A stretch of 64,000 nt of DNA from Takakia lepidozioides. Taxonomy: Eukaryota > Streptophyta > Takakiopsida > Takakiales > Takakiaceae. The stretch spans positions 40,052,001 through 40,116,000 of the forward strand of contig CM060731.1 of NCBI GenBank assembly GCA_030704615.1, written 5' to 3'. Shown here piece after piece: positions 11,861 to 22,658 of the stretch. The first letter of the stretch is position 1. Every line of letters starts with the position of its first letter. The notes beneath the pieces are model-generated. The model saw only the letters and a list, made by a program, of their open reading frames with translations, did not search any database and had not been told where the DNA came from. The translations under genes were made by a program, and so were the position numbers.

Positions 11861-12235
11861 TTACCCTGCTCCTCAGCTCTGCTAGTGAATTGGTGAGGTC
11901 AATTACATATGGAGCCTGGCACACAGATGTGGCCGCTCCTAGCAGCACACTAGCTGCCGTAGCCTTGGCAATACTAGGTAGTGGTGCTGCCCGTGTAGCT
12001 CTCCCCAATGGCATAGTAACCTCCGCCTCGAGCGAGAACTAGGTGCCATGGATGGCATCGACACTGTCTCCGCCAATGTGAATGACTGAGGAAGCCTAGC
12101 TTGACGGCTTGCCTCCCCACGCTGTGGATCCAACTCCACCTCTGCACCTCGTGGCTTAGGAACTCGTGCTGCTCCTCGAGTCACGGCTGCAGCAGACTCC
12201 ACCTGCACTAGTGGTAGTGCTGCTCCGCACATGAA
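11861..12235 (-). other. Tail of the gag retroelement, no pol seen
   Basis: Sequence between the SNARE stop codon and the gag stop. It shows no protease, reverse transcriptase or integrase motif on either strand. The retroelement copy lacks pol. Confidence 0.5.
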
Positions 12236-13830
12236 TCACATGCCTCCCATATCTCCTCCCTCAAGAGTAGGAGGTGGACCATCCGGCCTTGGAGCCGGTA
12301 CCACCTGAGCTGTAGCCATGGCAGCAAGCCTCTGCTCTAGCTGCTGAAGCCGGTTGGCCATGCTTTGGTCAACACCCTGACCTCCGCGTCCTTGGCCATG
12401 TTGAGCTTGCCCTTGGCCTGCACCTCGTGCCTGCCCACCTCGTCCTCTCTGGGCTGCTCCACCTCGCCCCCGGACACCATTGTTCCCTTGGAACTGGCCT
12501 GGGCGCAACTCATGATGCAAATCATAACACTGGGCCTCTCCATGCCCGTGCTTGCCACAATGCCCACACTTCAACTGTGCAGGCTGTGCATGTGTTGGCC
12601 CTTTGCCTCCCTCTAGGCAATCCTTCTTGACATGGGGTCCTCCACATGTCCAACACACCACCTCTGCCCGTTGTTGGCCTGCAAATGAAGGGAGCGACCC
12701 CTGCATCTGAGGTCCTCTCTGTCTTTCCCTGGGCTTTATCTGGGCCCTCTTGTTGCCTTGAGCACGTTGAGGTAGTGGTTGGCTAGGAGCACCACTACCC
12801 CGTGGTGTCTCCTTAGCAAATCCCACCATGACCACTCGTTCCTCCACCATGTTGAGCTCTATCCGCTCTGCTAGCAAAAACATATTTGCTAAAGTGGGTT
12901 GGGCCGCTTGTAGGAGAGTTGCATCCCGCACCCTTCTCCTCAGCTCCTTGTCCAATATCCCATACCCAAATTGGACTGCCTGAGCTTCCGTAACCCCTTG
13001 GGTTACATTTATCAAGCGCCTCATGCAAGTGAAAGCCTCCCTCAAGCTCTCAGTAGGCTTCCGTTGGAACTCTTGCAAGCTCCGCAACTTCTCTATTTTC
13101 ACCCCTTGGTAGTTCCCTCTCAACTCTTCGAAGAACTCCACAACAGGGTTGAAGGCAGGCACGGGTACTAGTGCTGGTGCGGTAGTGGCTTGGGTGGACG
13201 TCGTAGCTACGGTACCACCAGTCCTACTAGTCCCACTGCTGCTTGCTAAAGCTGCCGGTGCAGCGGCAGGTGTAGCCACTGCCCTCGTGACTCTAGTGCC
13301 CCTAGTGATGGAGACATAGTCGGGTAACCAATACATCCTCCACTCCTCGATCTCAACCTCATGCCCCCGCCTGAACTCATGGTAATCATCCATAGGCGGC
13401 CCCTCAAGGTGCTGAACAGCCCCTTCTATGCCATGAAAGGCCGAAATAGTTGTGGATTGTGCATTTGCTGCAAATCACACCAACTATCAAAGTCTTGGAT
13501 AAAATCATCCAACTCGATGGTGCCCACCGCCCCAGAGTACCTTCGTGGCCCCTTGGTAGCTCCATACATCTCGTCCATTGTGTCCCACAACAATGGCAAG
13601 GAAACAACTTGCACCGCCGGTGTGAGTCCTCCTGATTCACAATCCAAATCAGAACCTTCCGTAGAAGACTCAGGAGATGAAGGTGGCCTAAACCGCACAC
13701 CTCGTCTCGTGTACCCACTAGTATCGCTAGTGCTCGAACCGGCACTGTCCCCAGCATCCGTGTTGACAAACTATCACTTAACCGGTCATGAACATGTCCC
13801 TAACCCCCTCTCCACAAGGTAACCGGGTAG
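12236..13830 (-). pseudogene. LTR-retrotransposon gag with two zinc knuckles
   Basis: An open frame from 13393 to 12236 gives 385 residues. In order: a short leader (MDDYHEFRRGHEVEIEEWR), a Thr/Ala-rich linker, the gag core (FNPVVEFFEELRGNYQGV to AERIELNM), zinc knuckles CWTCGGPHVKKDC (CX2CX3HX4C) and CGHCGKHGHGEAQC (CX2CX4HX4C), then an Arg/Gly/Gln-rich RNA-binding tail. About 90 further N-terminal codons (ELDDFIQDFDSWCDLQQM) continue upstream at 13426-13698 in another frame, so a frameshift lies near 13440. No pol follows. The leader region is interrupted by the large hAT element at 14167. Confidence 0.85.
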
Positions 13831-14158
13831 AGAACCTGTTGCGGCTTATGGTTTGGAATACTAGGTTCCTAACATAGCCTACACCTGCACCTGCATCCAC
13901 CGCAAGCACTCATATGGTTGGCTAGTCATCACCTCCAACCTCACCACAGGAGAAACAATGATGGTCTGACTGGTCATCACCCCAGCCTCGTCATCGACAG
14001 CATGCTCTAGGACTGGCCGGTGATCAAACCCGGACCAATCACCTATAAAAACAAGCGCCCACACAAAACTAACATGGCGCACAGTCAAGCATGTAGGTAT
14101 GGAGGGGATCCAAACACAAGAAATCAGAACAACAACTCCCCCATACCAAAAACAACTC

Positions 14159-14166
14159 CACGGTGT
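14159..14166. repeat. Target-site duplication, left copy (CACGGTGT)
   Basis: This 8 bp word recurs exactly at 26838-26845, directly outside the two ends of the large element. Eight bases is the hAT hallmark. Confidence 0.8.
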
Positions 14167-14404
14167 CCTAGTTGCAAATTTGGACGTGACGCGGCGTAGA
14201 CGCGTCAGCGTCACGTCCGACGTCAGCGATGGACGTGCGTCACGTCACGTCCTAAACCGACGTTACTGTACATAAATATGTTTATTTTTTTACTTTACTA
14301 TTGACTATTTACTATGAGAACCGACGTGGCAGCCGATGTGGCCTGATTACGTGGACTTCTTTAATTATCTGTAAAATTCATATATTATGATTTATATTGT
14401 CAAT

Positions 14405-14895
14405 CATGCGACCGTCAGCAAAGGTTGGTCGGACAAATTTTTATTTTTTTTAAATAGGTACGACCACCAGAAAGGGGTGGTCGCACATTTTTTCTTATTT
14501 TTTAAATGGGTGCGACCACCAGCAGGTGGTGGTCGCAACATTTTCATTTTTTTTAATAGATGCGACCACAAGCAGAGGGTGGTCACACATTTTTTCTTTT
14601 TTTTAAATTGGGTGCGACCACCAGCAGGTGGTGGTCGCAACTTTCCATTTTTTTATAAATAGGTGTGACTACCAGCAGGTGGTGGTCGCAACTTTTTCAA
14701 TTTTTTTAAATAGGTGCGACCACCAACAGGAGATGGTCGTACATTTTTAATTATTTTTTAAATGGGTGTGACCACCAGCAGGGGATGGTCGCACATTTTT
14801 AATTATTTTTTAAATGGGTGCGACCACCAACTGGTGGTGGTCGCAGACTTTTTCTTTTTTGTTATTAGGTGCGACCGCTCCCTGGACACGTGACG
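14405..14895 (+). repeat. Palindromic GCGACCACC array 1
   Basis: About nine units of 50-53 bp. Each has an inverted pair GCGACCACC...GGTGGTCGC around a 6-9 nt loop, followed by a T-rich spacer and TAAAT(A/G)GGTG. The array lies between the left subterminal zone and the TATA box of the kinase-like gene. Confidence 0.92.
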
Positions 14896-14945
14896 AGGCG
14901 TGAATGGGCAGCAGAGGCGGTCGCACGCCAGGCCTCTCCAGGCAA

Positions 14946-14953
14946 TATATAAG
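14946..14953 (+). promoter_or_regulatory. TATA box of the kinase-like gene
   Basis: TATATAAG, in the context TATATAAGGGCC, lies about 50 bp downstream of array 1. A CT-rich initiator-like stretch follows (14981-14994). The same box, TATATAAGG, precedes the transposase at the other end. Confidence 0.6.
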
Positions 14954-15240
14954 GGCCTACCCCTCATTCCCAACCCACTTTTTCTCTCTCTCTGTGAGTG
15001 CGGTTCTGGGGCTTCTTGGAGTTTGAACTTCGGTGGCCAGGACTAAGCATGGGGGGGGGAGAAAGTGGATTTGTGCGGGGAGGAGTTTTTGCCTTTTTTC
15101 CCTGGGACTGCGGGAGAGTTTGCTTTGGGTACATACCAATAGAGGGTGAGGAAATTGGTCTGCTAGTATATAAGGTTATCAATAGTCTGGGTTTAGTTTT
15201 CCGTTACGAAGCCGCGTCTATTCCGCAGAGTACTTTCATC

Positions 15241-16600
15241 ATGTCCAGAAACGTTGCTTCGAACACAGTGTCAGGGGGTTCCTCGGGAAGTGGGCGTAAA
15301 AGTAGGAAGCGTAAGCATGCACATGAACGGGATAGTCAGGTCAACTAAAAAGACTATCCAAGCGCAGAGACCGCGAAGGTGGTGAAGCAAGTAGTGCTGG
15401 ATTATTTGAAGGACAATGACATAATGCGTTTGAATCTTTTGTATGTCCGACATGGGAATGAGGGGTTCATTAAATTCCAGCACAATATGGAGATGAGAAT
15501 GAGGGAGGCTTTGGCCGGGGATGAATGGGAGGGACAGGGCAAAGTTCCAGTTCACGAAATGGATAGAGGACCGGGCCCATGATGCCACATGGAATCTGAG
15601 GCAAACCATGGACAAGTTTGTTACGAGAACACATGTAGCTGAAGGTCGCATGCCAACTTCGGAGGATGAGTTGTTTGTGCTTGTGGATTGGTAGTCTGAC
15701 ATGGCAAATGCCCACGCCAAATGACGTACAAAACCACTTCCATGGAAGGCGGGGTCCTCGTCCGCGGATGCGGCATTGAACGTGAGATACATATCCACAA
15801 ACGCATAGGTACAACAACTCGACGCGCCCAAACATGGAGGGTATGGTACAATTCGGAGGGTTAGAATTGTTGGGGATCAATTCATTCCTCCATCTTGGGA
15901 GCTAGCAGGGAAAACGCCTAGGGAAATAAATGCTGAGCTTGCCAAAGTCCAACATAACAATGAGGCGTTGGCTGTAAAGTTCCATCATTTCGGCATCATA
16001 AAGTATTTTGCGTTGCATCCATGTCGAAATGAAGGTTAAACACATTGGTGGAATGGGGGGACCATACGATCATGGTTGAGTATTGACAGGAAATGGGAGA
16101 ATGATCGGGATAACAGGGAGTTAATGGAACGACGGGGGACGGAGCAAGAAATGCAGGAGGTCAACCGATTGGTTCGATTCCGACAGAATCGCACCCAATC
16201 GGCATGGGCGCTTTTGCACATCATGCTCAACGTCCATAATCACTACCTCTTGCACAACGACATGTCCCCCGACAACATCTTGTTACATTTTCCACAAGGG
16301 TCTGAAGATGTATACATCGGGGTATGCGATTGGGGAATGGCCTCCACGACAGATGACCCAAAAACCACGTTGTACATTTTCGAGAGCAGAGACAAGATGA
16401 TAAAGACTCTCACACATAGATGGTGGATTGCACCTGAAATTGCAATTGTTCATAATGTAGCCAACAACCAGTCAGATGACACACCTCGTAGGCCCCCTCT
16501 AACCGTGCCATCAGAGACCTTTGCAATTGGGAAGATAGCCCAGGCAATAAATGGGGGTAACACGTTCGATGCAAGCCTGTTTAACGATATGTCTACTTGA
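15241..16600 (+). pseudogene. Protein-kinase-like gene carried by the hAT
   Basis: The first ATG chosen is 15241 (Ser/Gly-rich start, then SGRKSRKRKHAH, a basic patch), although the frame is open upstream to about 14998. Kinase landmarks follow in order: a glycine-rich loop (HGGYGTIRRV, 15833-15862), a hinge-like THWWNGGTIRSWL (about 16041-16079), catalytic loop HNDMSPDN (16252-16275), DWG in place of DFG (16329-16337) and APE (16431-16439). HND in place of HRD and DWG in place of DFG are unusual. The catalytic Asp and Asn remain, so the family may have been active. In-frame stops occur at 15346 (TAA), in VDW*SDM, in HAK*RTK and in NEG*THWW; one frameshift lies near 15535. All these stops could arise from CAA, CAG or CGA by one C-to-T change. 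This copy is dead. No close family is recognised. Confidence 0.75.
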
Positions 16601-16915
16601 ACCTGTTTTGCTTCCGCTCTGAAAAACTTGTGTGTAGACACAGTAGAGTTGCGGTACAAACTAGAAAATGTTGTGAAACGTTTCATGACGGGGCTATTCA
16701 ATTGGCATGAGCCCACAAATTGCTGGAGGGTGGATAGAAACTTGTATACCTCTGACGCTACATCATGTTTGAATAAATGTTGTTTTCAATTGTGTTTGTC
16801 TCGTACCATAATGTTTTAATGGTTTGTTACTTGGCCATGGCACCTGGGTCCATCATATGGGATAATCAAGCACCACACCCACGAATCTTGAAGAGTGACA
16901 GTGTACCCCGGGTCA
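16601..16915. other. 3' flank of the kinase-like gene
   Basis: Non-coding. GAATAAATG near 16771 contains AATAAA, a possible poly(A) signal in the sense of the gene. Confidence 0.4.
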
Positions 16916-18175
16916 ATGGGTGAACCAATCGTTCCCCTGCCAAATGATTTTAGATTGATTTGAAACTTTGGGAGTGTGTTGTACATGCCCTCTTTAAGTT
17001 ACCGGACAAGTATGAGGTCAATCTAAAACGGTTCTAAGGGTGAACCAATAGTTCCCCTATTAAATGATTTATGATTGAAATTTGGTTGAAAGGTTTAACG
17101 AGTCGTTCGGGGGGCAAATGATTATTTCTTCGCTTGCAACTTTGTGTACGTGATTTGTACGTACTTAAGCACATATGGACCAAAGTTGAACTTCAACAAA
17201 GTTGTTTGAATCGGTTATTCAAATTCATAAGGAGAAACAACATTTTCGCCTGCACATGAATTGTTTTTAATTCCATTCTGAAGCCATATGCTTGATAACA
17301 ACATGAAGAGTTGCATGCAAAATATCACCATGAACAGACATCATCTGCATCCAAAACACATTTTATTCCCTCATTTGCACTCCAAGGTGAAGTTATCTTC
17401 ATCTTCATGCACTCTTCATAGAGAGTTCTGTTATAGTGAGCATAGAGCAAAGGATGAACGTTTTTTTCCAAACATTTTTCTTTGGTACATTTTTTGGCAA
17501 GGATGTGGTGGTGTGAGGGTTCAACTCACAGAACAAAATCAAGTCAAAAACAAAATCATTGCGCCCCACACTCATTGTGCCCCACAATCCTATGCCCTCT
17601 AAATCATTTTATTTAGTAAAAATCCAGTTCAATTCAAAATTGGATGAAAGGGTGAACGGAAACTTCCCCGATGAAATGATATTTTATTGCTCCGAAACTT
17701 TGCAAGTGTCTTCTACATGCCTTACACGACTTTGAGAAGTATGACATCAATCTAAAATGGTTTAAAGGGTGAACCAATCGTCCCCCTACCAAATGATTTT
17801 AAATTGATTTGAAACTTTGCAAGTGTCTTGTACATGCCCTCTTACAGGTCTTTCACAAGTTTCAAATCAATCTAAAATGGTTGAAATGGTGAATCAATCA
17901 TGAACATATCAAATGATTTTGGAGTGCTTTAAAGCTTTGCAAGTGTCTTTCACATGCCATTTTAAAGGTACCGGACAAGTATGAGGTCAGTAGAATATGG
18001 TTGAAAGGGTGAACCAATCGTTCCACTATCAAATGATTTTACATTGCTTTGAAGCTTTGCAAGTGTCAGCCACATGCCCTCCTACAAATACCGGACAAGT
18101 ATGACGTGAATAAAAAATGGTTGAAAGGGTGAACCAATCATTCCGCTATCAAATGATTTTATATTGCTTTGGATG
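16916..18175. repeat. About 120 bp tandem repeat block inside the hAT
   Basis: The unit runs GGTGAACCAATCGTTCC, CAAATGATTTTA, GAAACTTTGCAAGTGTCTT, TACATGCCCTCTTA, then CCGGACAAGTATGAGGTCAA. Clear copies start near 16916, 17037, 17645, 17766, 17886, 18006 and 18126. Further copies follow at 18595-18740 and 19845-19980. No coding potential seen. Confidence 0.8.
17340..17560. repeat. Diverged direct duplicate of 19262-19480
   Basis: Both contain TTTGCACTCCAA, TTCATGCACTCTT(C/T)ATAGAGAG and CAGAACAAAAT..AG(T/C)CAAAAACAAAATC in the same order, about 1.9 kb apart. Confidence 0.65.
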
Positions 18176-18194
18176 TCATTGCTTTGGTAATTCT

Positions 18195-18595
18195 AGCCCC
18201 CCAATGGCCTATTGTACCCCTTGAATTACAATTCAAAATGCAATTCAAGCCCTTAAAATTGGTAATGCCAGTCCCTAAAATGACCAACCCCGGCCGCCCC
18301 TCAAATTGTAATTTGAACCCTTGAAATTGTCAATTCCAACCCCTCAAATTGCAATTGAAGCCCCTGAAATTTAATTCCAACCCCTCAAATTGCACTTCTA
18401 GCCCCTGAAATGACAATTCCTGCTTCTCAAATTGCAACTATAGCTTGTGAAATGGCAATTGCTAGTGCAGCCCCTGAAAGTGGCAATTGAAGCCCCTAGA
18501 ATGGCAGTTTCAACCCCTCAAATTGCAAGTCAAGCCCCTGAAATTGGCAATTCGAGCCCCATAAATGGCAATTTCAGCCTCTTAAATTAGCTATG
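18195..18595. repeat. Short degenerate repeat, CCCCTGAAATTGGCAATT type
   Basis: Alternating words of the type GCCCCTGAAAT(TG)GCAATT and AACCCCTCAAATTGCAA occur about every 20 bp. Looks like a decayed minisatellite. Confidence 0.75.
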
Positions 18596-18754
18596 GGTGA
18601 ACCAATCATTCCCCTGCCAAATGATTTTGGATTCATTTGAAACTTTGCGAGTGTCTTGTACATGCCCTCTTAAAGTTACTGAACAAGTATGATGTCAATG
18701 TTAAATGGTTCAAAGGGTGAACCAACAGTTCCCCTGTTGGATGATTCATGATTA

Positions 18755-19150
18755 ATCGTTAACGATTGATCTCATATTACACTGGGACCTATCAGAGGGT
18801 ACATTAAACACACTGGCCAAGTCTCAAAGCGAACGAAAATCATTTGGATGGGCAACCATCCGTCGGCCCATTGAACGAATTTCGGTTGATCTCATATTAC
18901 TCTGGGGCCTCTTCCATGGCACATTGAACATACTGGCCAAGTCTCAAAGCGAACCAAAATCATCTCGATGGCCAACCATCCATTGAGCCATCGAATGAAT
19001 TTCGATTGATCTGATATTAGTCCGGGACCTGTGAGAGGGTGTCTCGAACGTACTGGAAAAGTTTTGAAGCAAACAAAAATGATTTGGATGGGCAACCATC
19101 CGTTCACCCGTTGAATGTATTCCGCTGGATCTCCTATTGCTTTGGGACCT
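18755..19150. repeat. About 125 bp tandem repeat block
   Basis: Three to four copies of a unit containing GATTGATCTCATATTAC, TGGGACCT, CTGGCCAAGTCTCAAAGCGAAC and GATGGGCAACCATCCGT, starting near 18763, 18888, 19010 and 19130. Unrelated to the 120 bp unit. Confidence 0.8.
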
Positions 19151-20077
19151 GTTGGACTGTGTTTCGCGTGCTCACGATTTTTTTTCCATTCCGTTTTTGA
19201 ATGGGGCGTGTAATGTTGCCATATGCAACGTGCGTGCCAAATTTGGAAGCGAACATAATTCATTTGGACCCAAAACCACAGTTTCTTCCCTGTTTTGCAC
19301 TCCAAACTTGATATGTGTTCAACTTCATGCACTCTTTATAGAGAGTTCTGCAAAAGTGAGCGAAGAGAACATTTTTTTTTTTGGGGAATTTTGGATTGGT
19401 CCAAATTTTGATGGGGGAGTAGTGGTGGGATGCTGGAAGCCGCAGAACAAAATTGAGCCAAAAACAAAATCGATACGTGCCAGAAACCCTCAATGAAAGG
19501 CAGTGCAAACCTATTTATTGGCTTAAAATTAATTTAAATTCAATTACATTATGGAATGGCTTGGTGTCGATGGGGAGGCAAATGATTTATTCGTCTGTTG
19601 TGTCTCCGCACATGTGTTGCACACATGTTCAAGCACATGCGGGAAAAAGAGGGGCTTCAACCACATCCGTTCAATGGGTGCAATAGCCGTGCACGCATTG
19701 TAGGATTTTTTTTTCGCAATGAATGCCTCATTGGCCCATCAAACGAGGTTACTTGATGTGCCGATTTCTGAATGCTTTCAAACTTTGCCATTGCATTGTA
19801 CATGCCATCTTAAAGGTACCGGACAAGTATGAGTTTGATTTAAAATATTGCAATGGGTGAACCAATGGTATCTTCATTCAATTTTTGATTGTTTTGAAAC
19901 TTTGCCAGTATATTGTACATGCCGTCAAACAGGTACCGAACAAGTATGAGGTCATTCAAAAATGGTTCAAAGGATGAACCTCGTATTTCCAAAAATCACG
20001 TAGACTATACAGTGGGTTGCACATTTAAGTTTTCGCAACCTGAGACCTTTGGCCTACTCCCTACGTTTCTAGCCTTT

Positions 20078-21569
20078 CTAGTCATCTTCATCTAGATTTA
20101 TTACTTCGTTGTCGTCATCTCCAGATGTTGATGAAGATGCTCCGGGTGTAGAGGACGTGCCTCCGCCAGTACGGAGAGCTCGAGCCTAGGCTCGAGTGGT
20201 CAAAGAGGGACCCAGTGTTGTGTGGTCCACCCTTGCCATCATGCGTAGCGTTCTAGGCGAGTGCTGACTCTCTTCCACATTTGCCAGAGTCGGGTGTGTC
20301 GCTCTTGCTACGGCGGCATGCAATTTTTCAATTAAATCTGATATGTTTGGAAGTGGCAATAATACCCCTGGAATAGGGGCAACTTGGTCACGTCATGTGT
20401 TCTGTCAATACTTTACAACACTCATGATGGCAGCCTTGAAATTGTCCAACACCTCCTCCTGCTGGGGGGCTCTGCGCAACTCTGGAAGAAATGGCCATTC
20501 ATCCCGACGAGGCACCCAGTACGTCTTATTCATATCCTCCCAACGGATGCTGGCGGCCTCCAACTCCCTCAGAAATAGGTCTCTCCCAATCGGTTCGCGA
20601 TTGTATGGGTCGTTTTTCACTGGCACCCACGGATCCTCAGGCAGTCGGAAGAATCTTTGTCTGGTACAGCTCCAATACCCTCCCAAGTTCCGGCAAAAAA
20701 ACTCCCTTTGGACTGGGTACCGTATGCCTCTAGCACGCACGATCATTTCCCAGTTGGATGTCACCCAAAATGTCACCGGATCTTTAACCCTAATTAACGT
20801 CTTTACATCCAAGGCGTGCATCTCTCTTGGAGCATCCCATGTCATTGTCTCCCCCCAGTGCTACCAATTTAAAAAATCGTAAGGCGATACATCTAATGAC
20901 ATGTTATACCGGTTGTACTCGTATCATGTGGGCATATTGTCTTGCAATCCAAACAACTCATAGAAACGTCGATGGATTGGTCCACGACAGTCAGGGCATT
21001 GGCTGGCTCGCATGGCTGCCGATATGAACCATGCGGGATGGAACAAATGGCCACATGAACCAAGCATATAGTCTCCCTCCGGTCCATAAGGGTTTAGGCA
21101 CATTGTGCACACCGTACCATCTGTTACCCATGACGCTGGATTGCTCTGTGGTATCCACGTCCGTTTATCCTCATGAATGTAGGATGACATCCTCAGCCTG
21201 GTGTCCCACTCCTCCTCTACTTCCAAATCCCAGTTTATGCTGTTATTGGTATCGGAAATTGTATGCACATAGTGCTCAAACATGGCATCCACATCAGCCC
21301 ATGTGGTGAATCCAGTGTACTTCGACGTGAATACATCACGTACAGTGTTGTGCCTTTGCAAATTAGCATAGATGCTATCTATATTTCGATTCGACAAACG
21401 TGCTGCACGTTGGAGGGAGGACAACGCTTCTTCTATCCGTGTATCCCGCGATGCTAGATGGCCCGCCCATGTCACCCAATTCCGCCAATTCCCCTTCAAC
21501 CATGGCCACGATTGGATTTGCATGGCATTTGAGTACCGATATGCAACAGCCCTAGCTTGCTCGCGTTCC
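20078..21569 (-). pseudogene. RING-H2-type protein gene carried by the hAT
   Basis: A single reverse frame stays in register for about 1.49 kb from 21569 to a TAG at 20078-20080, broken only by stops: TGA after DNMPT, TAG in LNW*HWGE, TGA after VVKY, TGA after QNT and TAG in TRA*ARA. I see no indel. It encodes a Trp-rich N part (SWPWLKGNWRNW), a RING-like finger CTMC..CGHLFHPAW..CPDC (about 21000-21120), a Trp/Arg/Pro-rich domain (RRDEWPFLPELRR) and an acidic tail (DDDNEVINLDEDD). RING fingers usually make E3 ubiquitin ligases; substrate unknown. The start is lost, because the frame runs straight into array 2. Confidence 0.72.
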
Positions 21570-21585
21570 AGATTTTATTTTTTTT

Positions 21586-22345
21586 AATAGGTACGACCAC
21601 CAGCAAGAGGGTGCTCGCAGATTTTTTATTTTATTTTTTAATGGGTGCGACCACCAACAGGGGGGTGGTCGCAGATTTTTTTATTTTTTTTAATGGGTGC
21701 GACCACCAGCAGGGGGGTGGTCGCAGATTTTATTATTTTTTATAGGTGCGACCACCAGCAGGGAGGTGGTCGCATAATTTTTCTTTTTTTTAATAGGCGC
21801 GACCACCAGCAGAGGGGTGGTCGCACAAATTTTGTTTAAAACAATAGATGCGACCACCACCTGCTGGTGGTCGCACTATTTTTCTTTTCTTTAATAGATG
21901 CGATCACCAGCAAGGGGGGGGTGGTCGCATAATTTTCCGATTTTTTTAAATCTACCAACAGTCAGTAGCTTAGTTGGTTAAGTGCACTGAGTGCGACCTC
22001 AGACGATTCTGGGGTCAAATCTTGCTACTTGATGGGTGTGGTATGGTTCGTGTGTGGTGTCCCATTCCTACGCCTCTTCGCGCATAAATGAAAGAGGTTA
22101 TTTTCTCCTCTCACTACTAAGGGGCCTGATTTGTGAGCTGTCGCTCCCAGGTGTTTCAAAAAAAAATTAAAAAAAAAAATCTGCGACCACCAGCAAGGGT
22201 AATTAGTAAATTAGTAAGTAGGTGCGACTACCAGCAGGGGGGTGGTCGCAACATTTTTCTTTTATTTTAACAGTTGCGACGACCGTTACTGGTGGTCACA
22301 CAATTGTTTTTTTTAAAATAGGTGCGACCACCAGGAGGTTGGTCC
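21586..22345 (+). repeat. Palindromic GCGACCACC array 2, split by a SINE
   Basis: About seven units at 21586-21950 and four at 22180-22345, same unit and orientation as array 1. The SINE at 21956-22180 interrupts it. It abuts the 5' end of the RING gene and lies downstream of the transposase. Confidence 0.92.
21956..22180 (+). mobile_element. tRNA-derived SINE, family A, copy 1
   Basis: Starts CAACAGTCAGTAGCTTAGTTGG (A box) with GGGGTCAAATCTT (B box) about 45 nt on. The body shares GGTGTGGTAT, GGTGTCCCA, TTCTCCTCTC, GGGCC.GATTTGTGAGCTGTCG and TCCCA with 43918-44121. It ends in an A-rich tail. A possible short duplication AAATCT flanks it. It landed inside array 2. Confidence 0.75.
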
Positions 22346-22658
22346 CCTTGCACCTGTATGTATGTTTGGAGAGGCAGATGAAAAGCACATGTATCGACTC
22401 CCTATGGATTTGTGAAGGGGAAGATGAATGTTGGGAGCTGCACTTGACCTTTGTGGCTTTCGAAACCATAATAGAAATCAACAATGTAAAGGTAATGACG
22501 AAACACAAACACATGCACAACCACCAAACCCTTTCTTGGGTACACATATTCCACCATTTTTATTTCCGTACACGTATGCATGTACCCAAACTGAAACATG
22601 GATATCCATGGAAATATACTACACATCATGTGACAGGTCACAGAAGTTATAGCTGTAC
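22346..22658. other. No gene recognised
   Basis: Spacer between array 2 and the end of the transposase. An open frame crosses it on the plus strand but begins inside the array and shows no motif. Confidence 0.5.

Noticed and set aside
14387-14662. Open frames through the palindromic arrays (also 21557-21839 and 22222-22662)
   Set aside because: Products are repeats of the array unit (RPPAGG and similar); no start context or unique domain.
14405-14895. Regular repeats with spacers, resembling a CRISPR array
   Set aside because: The units are imperfect palindromes with T-run spacers that are not unique sequences, the host is a eukaryote, and no cas genes are present.
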